Shown here: one piece after another, positions 51,401 through 58,133 of the stretch
Layout: each line of letters starts with the position of its first letter
How positions within the stretch are numbered: the first letter of the stretch is position 1
Source of the DNA: Alistipes sp.
Lineage (GTDB): Bacteria > Bacteroidota > Bacteroidia > Bacteroidales > Rikenellaceae
Reading direction: 5' to 3'
Length of the DNA stretch: 64,000 bases
NCBI GenBank assembly: GCA_017937765.1
Contig: JAGBCY010000033.1
Span: 1 to 64,000 of the forward strand
Translations under genes and position numbers: made by a program
Notes under the pieces: model-generated
Seen by the model: only the letters and a program-made list of their open reading frames with translations
Databases searched by the model: none
Told to the model about the DNA's origin: nothing

Positions 51401-51891
51401 AGCGTTATGCTCAGCTTGCGAAGCCTATGTCGGCCCTCGTTGCTACCTTCACTCAGGAGCAGATCGCCGCTATCGAGGCTAACGCCGAGACCGTGCTCGA
51501 GGTTGCAGGCCAGAGCGTTACCGTTACGGCTGCCGACTTTGAGATCACGTCGGACGATATGCCGGGCTGGCTCGTTGCCTCGGAGGGTAAGCTCACCGTG
51601 GCTATGGATATCACCATCACCGACGAGCTCCGTCGTGAGGGTGTTGCCCGCGAGCTTGTTAACCGCATCCAGAACATACGTAAGGATTCGGGCTTCGAGG
51701 TGACCGATAAGATTCGCGTGGAGATCGAGGCGACCGAGCTCACAGCTCCCGCCATCGAGAGCTTCGCGGAGTATATCGCCAGCCAGACCCTCGCAGTTGA
51801 GGTTAAGGCATCGGCTGCTCCCGCGGGCGATTTCGTTGTCGACGCCGATATCGACGAGGCACCGCTCAAAATTGCCGTTACAAAGGCGTAG
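48406..51891 (+). CDS. ileS: Isoleucyl-tRNA synthetase, eukaryote-like type
   Basis: 1161 aa, longer than the E. coli enzyme (~940). The HIGH region reads PPSANGTPGIHHVMARTIKD, with GIHH in place of the bacterial HIGH, and the KMSKR motif sits at residue ~707 (NKMSKRLGNAVDP). Editing (CP1) domain contains TTPWTLPSNTALCVGP. The HIGH variant and long C-terminal part fit the IleRS2 clade found in eukaryotes and some bacteria, which usually resists mupirocin. Resistance is an inference. Ends before a strong terminator. Confidence 0.97.
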   Translation: MSKFNEYKGLDLAGVADEVLARWTEDDTFHKSITTREGHPTFVFYEGPPSANGTPGIHHVMARTIKDVFCRFKTQQGYLVHRKAGWDTHGLPVELGVEKKLGITKEDIGKKITIEEYNHQCREAVMEFTDIWEDLTRKMGYWVNMDDPYITYDNKFIETLWWLLKQLYDKNLLYKGYTIQPYSPAAGTGLSTHELNQPGCYRDVKDTTCTAQFRILDPKAEMEGWGTPVFLAWTTTPWTLPSNTALCVGPKIDYLAVRTYNPYTAEKITAVVAEPLLYSIFNKKAEGVALADYKAGDKLIPFEVVGKWRGTELEGMHYEQLLPWVKPTEMDEAGNWADASAKAFRVILGDYVTTEDGTGIVHIAPTFGADDAFVARQASIPSLFMINKRGETRPMVDFTGKFYLKAELDEKFAAECVAPAYDEYEGRFVKNAYDPQFTVDGRYDEKAAQAAENLDIYISIKLKESNKVFKIEKHTHNYPHCWRTDKPVLYYPLDSWFIRTTALRERMMELNKTIYWKPESTGTGRFGKWLENINDWNLSRSRFWGTPLPIWATEDRTELKCIGSVEELISEIEKAVAAGVMTENPYKNFKVGDMSKENYSTDVIDLHRPYVDNIVLVSSKGEPMRREPDLIDVWFDSGAMPYAQVHYPFENKEGFDQIYPADFIAEGVDQTRGWFYTLHAIATMLFDSVAFKNIISNGLVLDKNGNKMSKRLGNAVDPFEVLKKYGADATRWYMISNSQPWDNLKFDVDGVDECRRKFFGTLYNTYSFFALYANIDGFTGREQEIPVKERPEIDRWILSELNSLIRDVTAALEAYDPTPAARLIDKFVDENLSNWYVRLNRKRFWGGELTTDKLAAYQTLYTCLETVAMLAAPIAPFITDRIFTDLNAVSGRHTESSVHLASYPMCDESLIDRDREEMMQLAQRTSSMVLALRRKVNIKVRQPLAKILIPVLDKAMAAHIEKMRSLIMNEVNVKEIELITDTTGVITKRIKLNFKAFCQRYAQLAKPMSALVATFTQEQIAAIEANAETVLEVAGQSVTVTAADFEITSDDMPGWLVASEGKLTVAMDITITDELRREGVARELVNRIQNIRKDSGFEVTDKIRVEIEATELTAPAIESFAEYIASQTLAVEVKASAAPAGDFVVDADIDEAPLKIAVTKA

Positions 51892-51917
51892 AGCCCCGAT
51901 TCTCGTACATTATCAAG

Positions 51918-51949
51918 GTGTAGCCCCACGATTGGGGCTACACTTTTTT
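51918..51949 (+). terminator. Intrinsic terminator after ileS
   Basis: GTGTAGCCCC (51918-51927) pairs perfectly with GGGGCTACAC (51934-51943), followed by six T. Confidence 0.95.
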
Positions 51950-51969
51950 GTGCTTTTTTTGTAGGATTG

Positions 51970-52001
51970 TTTGCAGGTTTCATAATTTTTGCGTATCTTC
52001 G
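51970..52001 (+). promoter_or_regulatory. Promoter of the DksA-like gene
   Basis: TTTG (51970-51973), 20-nt spacer, TATCTTCG (51994-52001): a -7 variant with C in place of the third T. Start codon at 52041. Confidence 0.65.
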
Positions 52002-52040
52002 CTTAATAAAGATGTATAACCGTACTAAAACGCTACGATT

Positions 52041-52415
52041 ATGGCAGAAGAGAAGACCCGTTACAACGACGCTGAACTCGAAGAGTTCCGCATCCTGATA
52101 GAGCAGAAACTCGAATCGGCACGTGCCGACTATGAGATGTTGCGCACCGCTACGAGCAACGAGAACGACACCGAGGACTCGTCGCCCACCTTCAAGGTTA
52201 TGGAGGAGGGTGCCACCACGCTCTCGCGCGAGGAGTATGGCTCGCTTGCGCAGCGTCAGGCGAAGTTTATCCGCAACCTCGAGATGGCACTTGTGCGCAT
52301 CAAGAACAAGACCTATGGCATCTGTAAGACCACAGGTAAGCTCATCCCTCGTGAGCGACTTTTGCGTGTTCCTCACGCGACGGAGTGTATTGAGGCGAAG
52401 ACCTCTCGCAAATAG
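52041..52415 (+). CDS. TraR/DksA family protein with a broken zinc site
   Basis: 124 aa. N-terminal coiled-coil hairpin (LEEFRILIEQKLESARADYE onward) and a C-terminal DksA-type finger: YGICKTTGKLIPRERL then PHATECIEAK. In zinc-binding DksA both ends are CxxC; here Cys95 and Cys116 remain but positions 98 and 119 are Thr and Ala, so only two of four ligands are left and zinc is probably not bound. Such proteins bind in the secondary channel of RNA polymerase and modulate the stringent response. I recall similar Cys-poor homologues in Bacteroidota. Own promoter, monocistronic. Confidence 0.9.
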   Translation: MAEEKTRYNDAELEEFRILIEQKLESARADYEMLRTATSNENDTEDSSPTFKVMEEGATTLSREEYGSLAQRQAKFIRNLEMALVRIKNKTYGICKTTGKLIPRERLLRVPHATECIEAKTSRK

Positions 52416-52676
52416 TTTCTTGTGATAAGGGGCCATTCTCGGCACATCACAAAAGATCAAATGACCATGGGCTGTACGTCAAAGTACTATCCCGTGGTCA
52501 TCTCTTTTGCGATGCACCAAGCCTAACCCCTTCTCGCAAGAAATTGTGTCTTTCCCGTGATAAGCCGCAATCTGCGGCACCAAACCTCCGAGCCCCGAAT
52601 GGGGAATAAATCGAGTATGTCCCATCCGAGGCTCTTTCCTTTGGCTCCACATTTCACGACTTCTCGCAAGAAATTG
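52404..52676 (+). repeat. Tandem pair of ~130-bp structured elements after the DksA-like gene
   Basis: GTGATAAG occurs at 52422 and 52557, and the 17-bp word CTTCTCGCAAGAAATTG at 52530 and 52660; a shorter relative, CTCTCGCAAATAG, overlaps the stop codon of the upstream gene at 52404. In the first unit ATGACCATGGG (52461-52471) pairs with CCCGTGGTCAT (52491-52501), extended by AAAAGA/TCTTTT, and the unit's ends TTTCTTGTGATAAGGGG and CCCCTTCTCGCAAGAAA are inverted repeats with two mismatches. The second unit holds GCCGCA/TGCGGC and CCCC/GGGG hairpins. Middle parts have diverged. Origin unknown; may be a small mobile or RNA element. Confidence 0.7.
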
Positions 52677-52803
52677 GGGGTGCTATCCCAAGCGTTATAT
52701 CTCCAGTCATAATTATTACTAATTACTAATTACTCATTCCTCACTACTCACTGCTCATTCCTAATCTCTCGCGACTCCTCTATTCAAAAAAATGAAAAAA
52801 ATG
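52677..52803. other. Gap with ATTACT-type simple sequence
   Basis: Between the structured elements and the ior promoter lies 52699-52752, built from words such as ACTAATTACTAATTACTCAT and CTCACTACTCA. Similar tracts occur at 46411-46436 and 48362-48402. No gene. Confidence 0.5.
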
Positions 52804-52835
52804 TTTCGCCGTCTGAAAAATTCTTCGTAACTTTG
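52804..52835 (+). promoter_or_regulatory. Promoter of the ior operon
   Basis: TTTC (52804-52807, one base off TTTG), 20-nt spacer, TAACTTTG (52828-52835). The leader to iorA is about 270 nt and contains the 37-bp repeat. Confidence 0.6.
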
Positions 52836-52908
52836 AGGATGCATAGTGTATATTGCCCGGAGTGGGGCGCGACGGGTAGATCGGGCCTGCCTCCCACTCG
52901 CTACGCGC

Positions 52909-53090
52909 GCGTGATGCAAAGCGGTGCGTGCGGTGTGAAACTGCTGCGTGATGCAAAGCGGTGCGTGCGGTGTGAAACTGTTGCGTGATGCAAAGCGGTG
53001 CGTGTGTGATTGAAACTGCGCGTGTGATATAGAGTGGTACGTGTGCGATGTAAGGCTATGCACGTGTGATGTAAAACAGAAAGAGTACAA
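52909..53090 (+). repeat. 37-bp tandem repeat in the ior leader
   Basis: GCGTGATGCAAAGCGGTGCG begins units at 52909, 52946 and 52983, exactly 37 bp apart and almost identical; a fourth (from 53020) and part of a fifth are strongly decayed. It lies between the promoter and the iorA start codon, so it should be transcribed as untranslated leader. The period is not a multiple of 3. Confidence 0.92.
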
Positions 53091-53114
53091 TACAAACCTA
53101 AAAACTATAACGCT

Positions 53115-54734
53115 ATGAAAAGACTACTTCTCGGTGACGAGGCTATTGCTCAGGCAGCTATTGATGCTGGTCTGTCGGGTGTTTACGCATATCCCGGTAC
53201 GCCGTCAACCGAAATTACAGAGTTCATTCAGCTGCGCGAGGAGAAGCGCGGCGAGGCTGCAGACAAGATCTTCTGCCGCTGGGCTACTAACGAGAAGACC
53301 GCTATGGAGGGTGCTCTCGGTATGTCATATATGGGTAAGCGCGCGCTCGTGTGTATGAAGCACGTGGGTATGAACGTTGCAGCCGACCCCTTCGTAAACT
53401 CGGCAATGACGGGCGTGAATGGTGGTTTGGTGGTGGTTGCTGCCGATGACCCCTCGATGCACTCGTCGCAGAACGAGCAGGACTCGCGCTTCTATGGCAA
53501 GTTCGCCCTTATGCCCATCTTTGAGCCCTCGTCGCAGCAGGAGGCATACGATATGACTCGTGCCGCTTTCGAGCTCTCGGAGCGCGTTAAGCTCCCCGTA
53601 CTTATGCGTGTGACTACGCGTATGGCACACTCGCGTGCCGTTGTGACGCTCACCGACGAGCCTCGCAAGCAGAACGAGATCTGCCGTCCGGAGGATGTAC
53701 GCCGTTGGATCCTTCTCCCCGCATTTGCTAAGAAGCGTTACGTCGAGCTCCTTGCTCAGCAGGACGACCTTATGAAGGCATCGGTGGAGTCGAAGTACAA
53801 CTGCTACCGCAAGGGTACAACTCCCGAGCGTGGTGTCATCTGCACGGGTATCGCTTATAACTACTATATGGAGAATGCTGCCAACTGTGCAGAGCGCAGC
53901 ATCCTTAAGGTGTCGCAGTATCCTCTGCCCACATCGCTCATCGAGAAGATGGTTGAGGATGGTGCTAAGGAGATCCTCGTTATGGAGGAGGGCCAGCCCG
54001 TTGTTGAGGAGATGGTTCGCGCTATCGTTCCCTCGACCGTTGAGGTTAAGGGTCGCCTTACGGGTGATCTGAACCGCGTGGGCGAGCTCACACCCGACTC
54101 GGTACGTAAGGCCCTCGGTATGGAGGCTTTGGAGAACCTCGAGGCCGACGATATCGTAGTAGCACGTCCGCCCGCCTTGTGCCAGGGTTGCGGCCACAGA
54201 GATATGTATAAGGCTCTGAACGAGGTTGCTGCCGAGTACGAGAATCCGCGCATCTTCGGCGATATCGGTTGCTATACGCTCGGTGCACTGCCTCCGTTCC
54301 AGGCTCTCCACGCCTGCGTTGAGATGGGTGCTTCGATTACTATGGCTAAGGGTGCTTCGGATGCTGGTCAGTTCCCCGCATTCGCAGTTATCGGCGACTC
54401 GACGTTTACACACTCGGGTATTACGGGCTTGTTGGACTGCGTTAACTCTAACGCCAACGTCGTTGTCATCATCTCGGATAACCTCACTACGGGTATGACC
54501 GGTGGCCAGAACTCGGCAGGTACTGGTAAGTTGGAGGATATCTGCCGCGGTGTAGGTGTTCACCCCGACCACGTGCGTGTTGTTGTGCCTCTGCCAAAGA
54601 ATATGGAGGAGATCAAGTCGATCCTTCGTGAGGAGATCGAGTATAAGGGCGTGTCGGTGGTGATCCCGCGTCGCGAGTGTATCCAGACAGCTAAGCGTCA
54701 CGCTAAGGCACGCGCCGCTGCAAAGAAGGAGTAG
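53115..54734 (+). CDS. iorA: Indolepyruvate:ferredoxin oxidoreductase, alpha subunit
   Basis: 539 aa. Oxidatively decarboxylates aryl-pyruvates (from Trp, Phe, Tyr) to aryl-acetyl-CoA, reducing ferredoxin. N-terminal pyruvate-oxidoreductase-like domain (GLSGVYAYPGTPSTEITEF) and a C-terminal TPP domain (CQGCGHRDMYKALNEV, GDSTFTHSGITGLLDCVN with IISDN). The classic IorA ends in a two-cluster ferredoxin domain; here the protein stops at KARAAAKKE with no CxxCxxC motif, so the [4Fe-4S] part is absent or supplied by another protein. First gene of iorA-iorB-aminotransferase. Confidence 0.94.
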   Translation: MKRLLLGDEAIAQAAIDAGLSGVYAYPGTPSTEITEFIQLREEKRGEAADKIFCRWATNEKTAMEGALGMSYMGKRALVCMKHVGMNVAADPFVNSAMTGVNGGLVVVAADDPSMHSSQNEQDSRFYGKFALMPIFEPSSQQEAYDMTRAAFELSERVKLPVLMRVTTRMAHSRAVVTLTDEPRKQNEICRPEDVRRWILLPAFAKKRYVELLAQQDDLMKASVESKYNCYRKGTTPERGVICTGIAYNYYMENAANCAERSILKVSQYPLPTSLIEKMVEDGAKEILVMEEGQPVVEEMVRAIVPSTVEVKGRLTGDLNRVGELTPDSVRKALGMEALENLEADDIVVARPPALCQGCGHRDMYKALNEVAAEYENPRIFGDIGCYTLGALPPFQALHACVEMGASITMAKGASDAGQFPAFAVIGDSTFTHSGITGLLDCVNSNANVVVIISDNLTTGMTGGQNSAGTGKLEDICRGVGVHPDHVRVVVPLPKNMEEIKSILREEIEYKGVSVVIPRRECIQTAKRHAKARAAAKKE

Positions 54735-54787
54735 GTCCGCTGGAGCTAATAAATAAAGTAAGCCGTTAAAATTATTAGAAAGCAACT

Positions 54788-55369
54788 ATGAAGAAAGATA
54801 TCATTTTGGCAGGCGTCGGCGGACAGGGTATTCTGTCGATTGCCACGGTCATTGGCGAGGCAGCTATGGCCGAGGGTTGGAACATCAAGCAGGCTGAGGT
54901 TCACGGTATGAGCCAGCGTGGTGGCGATGTGCAGAGTAACTTGCGCCTCTCTACCGAGCCTATCGCCTCGGACCTTATCGCTAAGGGTGGTGCCGACATA
55001 ATCATCTCGTTGGAGCCTATGGAGGCATTGCGCTATTTGGAGTATCTGAAGAAGGATGGCTGGGTTGTAACCTCGAATGTCCCCTTCGTAAACATCCCCA
55101 ACTACCCCAGCGAGGAGGAGCTTAACAAGCACCTCGCTGCACTGCCCAACTGCGTGTCGCTCAACGTCGAGCAGCTCGCTAAGGATGCAGGTGCTCCCCT
55201 GCAGGCGGCAAATATGGTGCTTTTGGGTGCCGCTATTCCTATGCTCGACATCGAGTTCGAGAAGATCGAGGCCGGTATCCGCCGCATCTTTGCACGTAAG
55301 GGCGAGGAGGTTATCGAGAAGAACCTCGCAGCCGTACGCGCTGGTTACGATAACTCTATTAAGAAGTAA
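54788..55369 (+). CDS. iorB: Indolepyruvate:ferredoxin oxidoreductase, beta subunit
   Basis: 193 aa, the usual size. Gamma-type oxidoreductase domain with GVGGQGILSIATVIGEAA and the EVHGMSQRGGDVQSNLR motif. Forms the heterotetramer with IorA. Lies 53 bp after iorA and 3 bp before the aminotransferase gene. Confidence 0.96.
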   Translation: MKKDIILAGVGGQGILSIATVIGEAAMAEGWNIKQAEVHGMSQRGGDVQSNLRLSTEPIASDLIAKGGADIIISLEPMEALRYLEYLKKDGWVVTSNVPFVNIPNYPSEEELNKHLAALPNCVSLNVEQLAKDAGAPLQAANMVLLGAAIPMLDIEFEKIEAGIRRIFARKGEEVIEKNLAAVRAGYDNSIKK

Positions 55370-55372
55370 GCT

Positions 55373-56689
55373 ATGGAGCGTCCATTAGATAAACAGACCG
55401 TAGATAATATCTGCATTGCCAATGGTTTGCGCAATGCTAAGGAGCTTGGTGCCGCATCTATCCGCCAGTTCGTGAGCGTCGTTAAGGATATCGAGGCTAA
55501 GACGGGCGTGGAGTATATCCGTATGGAGATCGGTGAGCCGGGTCTCCCCGCCGAACAGATCGGCATCGAGGCTGAGCACGAGGCGTTGCTCGCGGGCGTA
55601 GGTTCGAAGTACCCGCTGATTACGGGTATCGAGCCTCTGACGAAGGAGGCATCGCGCTTCGTTAAGGCCTTCATCAACCTCGACATTCCGCCTATGTGCT
55701 TCGTGCCCACGGTGGGCTCAATGCAGGGTGCGTTTGCAACGTTTATGGCCCTCACGCAGATGCGCGAGGATCGCGACACTATCCTCTTCATCGACCCCGG
55801 CTTCCCCGTTCAGAAGTCGCAGTGTAAGGTTCAGGGCGTGCGCTTCGAGTCGTTCGACGTCATCGACTATCGTGGTAAGGCTCTGGAGGCTAAGTTGGAG
55901 GAGATCTTGTCGCAGGGCCGCATCAGCGGTATGATCTACTCGAATCCCAACAACCCCACGTGGATGTGCTTGACGGAGGAGGAGTTGGAGATTATCGGTC
56001 GTATGGCTACGAAGTACGATGTCATTGTGGTTGAGGATCTTGCATACCTTAATACGGACTTCCGCGAGGATCGCTCTAAGCCTTTCGAGCCGCCCTATCA
56101 GCCGTCGGTAGCACGCTATACGAACAACTGCTTGCACCTGCTCTCGGGCTCAAAGATGTTCTCGTATGCCGGCCAGCGTATCGCCGTTGTGGCGTTCAAC
56201 CCCGCACTCGCGGAGCGTTGCTACGAGGGCTTTGCTAAGAAGTATGGCAACGATGGCCAGTTCCGTCGTAACTTCATCTTCAACATCCTCTACGTTCTGT
56301 CGTCGGGTGTACCTCATTCGGCACAGTATGCCCTTGCGGCTATGTTCCGCGCAGCGTCGGATGGCAAGCTCAACTACGTGGAGCATACGCGCGAGTATGC
56401 CCGCCGTGCTGAGCGTGTGAAGGAGATTATGAAGAAAAACGGCTTCCATATCGTCTACGACAAGGATTGCGATAAGGATGTGTCGGACGGCTTCTTCTTC
56501 ACGTTCGGCTATAAGGATATGACGGGCGAGCAGCTTATCAACAAGCTTATCTACTACGGTATCTCGGCCATCACTCTCGCACCTACGGGTAGTACGCGCG
56601 AGGGCTTGCGTGGCTGCGTGTCGATGATCTCGGATTATCAGTACGACGAGCTCGATAAGCGATTGCGTCTATTCTCACAGGATTATTAA
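55373..56689 (+). CDS. PLP-dependent aminotransferase, class I/II
   Basis: 438 aa. Fold-type I aminotransferase: YSNPNNPTWMCLTEEELEII, VVEDLAYLNTDFRED (PLP-ring Asp and Tyr), and the PLP lysine in LSGSKMFSYAGQRIAVV. Adjacent to iorAB with 3 bp between, so it probably makes the 2-oxoacid (aryl- or branched-chain) that IorAB decarboxylates. Amino-acid specificity is inferred from context. Confidence 0.93.
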   Translation: MERPLDKQTVDNICIANGLRNAKELGAASIRQFVSVVKDIEAKTGVEYIRMEIGEPGLPAEQIGIEAEHEALLAGVGSKYPLITGIEPLTKEASRFVKAFINLDIPPMCFVPTVGSMQGAFATFMALTQMREDRDTILFIDPGFPVQKSQCKVQGVRFESFDVIDYRGKALEAKLEEILSQGRISGMIYSNPNNPTWMCLTEEELEIIGRMATKYDVIVVEDLAYLNTDFREDRSKPFEPPYQPSVARYTNNCLHLLSGSKMFSYAGQRIAVVAFNPALAERCYEGFAKKYGNDGQFRRNFIFNILYVLSSGVPHSAQYALAAMFRAASDGKLNYVEHTREYARRAERVKEIMKKNGFHIVYDKDCDKDVSDGFFFTFGYKDMTGEQLINKLIYYGISAITLAPTGSTREGLRGCVSMISDYQYDELDKRLRLFSQDY

Positions 56690-56702
56690 TAAATTAATAT
56701 AG

Positions 56703-56732
56703 AAGGGGCTGCCCGCTTAAGGACAGCCCTTT
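56703..56732 (+). terminator. Hairpin between the aminotransferase and CoA-transferase genes
   Basis: AAGGGGCTGCCC (56703-56714) pairs with GGACAGCCCTT (56721-56731) with one bulge and one mismatch, followed by TG. May be a partial terminator that lowers, but does not end, transcription into the next gene 19 bp on. Confidence 0.55.
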
Positions 56733-56750
56733 GTAAACACATACGCATAT

Positions 56751-58046
56751 ATGAAATTAGTAAGTGCGGCTGAGGCCGTGAAACTTATCAAGTCGGGCGA
56801 CTCGGTATTTATCCAGGGCTCGACATCTATACCCGAGGTGCTGGTGCAGGCTATGACCGACCGCGCCCCCGAGCTTCGCGATGTTAAGGTCTACTCGGCC
56901 TTTGCCATCGGTCGCTTCGATGCCCCCTATGCTAAGGCCGAGCTCCGCGACTCGTTCGAGCCCCTCAGCTTCTTCGTTGCCAACAACCTGCGTAACGCCA
57001 TCAAGGAGGGTGTTGCTCAGACCATCCCGGCGTTCCTCGGTGAGATTCCCTTCCTGTTCCGCTCGGGTCAGGTGCCCCTCGACGTTACGCTGCTTAACGT
57101 CTCGGAGCCCGACGAGGAGGGCTACTGCTCGTATGGTATATCGGCCGACTTGGCATTCTCGGCGGCCGAGTGCTCGAAGACGATTATCGCTCAGGTGAAT
57201 AAGTATATGCCGCGCACGTTTGGCGACCCCGTGATCCACGTCTCGAAGATCGACGCCATGGTCCGTGGCGACGAGCCCCTTGTGGAGGTGCCTACGGTTA
57301 TCCCCAACGAGGTGGAGCGCGCCATAGGTAACTATATCGCTCAGGAGATTCCCGACGGTGCTACGCTTCAGATTGGCGTAGGTGGTATCCCCAACGCTGT
57401 GCTCGACGCTCTGCACGACCATAAACACCTCGGCCTCCATACCGAGGCTATGACCGACGGCGTTGTGCCCCTCATTCAGAAGGGTATCATCGACAACTCT
57501 TTGAAGAAGATATACCCGGGTCAGTCGGTGGCGTGCTTGTGTCTCGGTAGCCAGCGTCTCTACGATTACCTCGACGGCAACCGCGACGTTGTCATCCGCG
57601 ACGTTGCGTGGACCAACGACCCGCAGAACATCCGCCAGAACCCCCGCGTTATGGCCGTTAACTCGGCTATCGAGGTCGACCTTACGGGTCAGATATGCGC
57701 CGATAGTATCGGCGAGCGTATCTTCTCGGGTGTGGGAGGCCAGCACGACTTTATGTATGGCGGTGCTCTTTCGGAGGGTGGCAAGTGCTTCATCGCCCTG
57801 CCCTCGATTACGAACAAGGGCATCTCGAAGATTGTGCCCACGCTCACGAAGGGTGCAGGTGTTGTTACCACCCGCTTCCAGGCTCAGTATATCGCCACGG
57901 AGCACGGTATCGTCTACCTGCGTAACAAGTCGCTTGCGGAGCGTGCCAAGCTGCTTATATCGGTTGCCGACCCCTCGGTGCGCGAGGATTTGGAGCGCGC
58001 AGCAGTGGAGCGTTTCGGCATCGGTTTCCTAAGAGCGAGAGTGTAG
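56751..58046 (+). CDS. Acetyl-CoA hydrolase/CoA-transferase family protein
   Basis: 431 aa, Cat1/4-hydroxybutyrate CoA-transferase family. Seen: GVGGIPNAVLDAL, the catalytic-Glu region LGLHTEAMTDGVVPL, and SGVGGQHDFMYGGALSEGGK. Such enzymes swap CoA between acetate and acyl-CoAs (or succinyl-CoA). Standing right after iorAB and the aminotransferase, it may release aryl-acetate or branched acids and recover acetyl-CoA-linked energy. Acyl preference not readable. Ends before a hairpin at 58069. Confidence 0.92.
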   Translation: MKLVSAAEAVKLIKSGDSVFIQGSTSIPEVLVQAMTDRAPELRDVKVYSAFAIGRFDAPYAKAELRDSFEPLSFFVANNLRNAIKEGVAQTIPAFLGEIPFLFRSGQVPLDVTLLNVSEPDEEGYCSYGISADLAFSAAECSKTIIAQVNKYMPRTFGDPVIHVSKIDAMVRGDEPLVEVPTVIPNEVERAIGNYIAQEIPDGATLQIGVGGIPNAVLDALHDHKHLGLHTEAMTDGVVPLIQKGIIDNSLKKIYPGQSVACLCLGSQRLYDYLDGNRDVVIRDVAWTNDPQNIRQNPRVMAVNSAIEVDLTGQICADSIGERIFSGVGGQHDFMYGGALSEGGKCFIALPSITNKGISKIVPTLTKGAGVVTTRFQAQYIATEHGIVYLRNKSLAERAKLLISVADPSVREDLERAAVERFGIGFLRARV

Positions 58047-58068
58047 TTCTACGCTCTGCATATGTTTA

Positions 58069-58103
58069 AGTGTGGGGTGGGGGCTCGACCGTCGCCCCAC
58101 ACT
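58069..58103 (+). terminator. Terminator-like hairpin after the CoA-transferase gene
   Basis: AGTGTGGGG (58069-58077) pairs perfectly with CCCCACACT (58095-58103). T content after it is modest. A smaller AGAGCG/CGCTCT stem straddles the stop codon (58032-58057). Confidence 0.75.
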
Positions 58104-58133
58104 GCTTGTTAATGGTTTGTTAAATTGTTGATT

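Noticed and set aside
52761-53095. Minus-strand His/Ser/Thr-rich ORFs opposite the ior leader
   Set aside because: They are readings of the 37-bp repeat on the wrong strand, without start context or family likeness.
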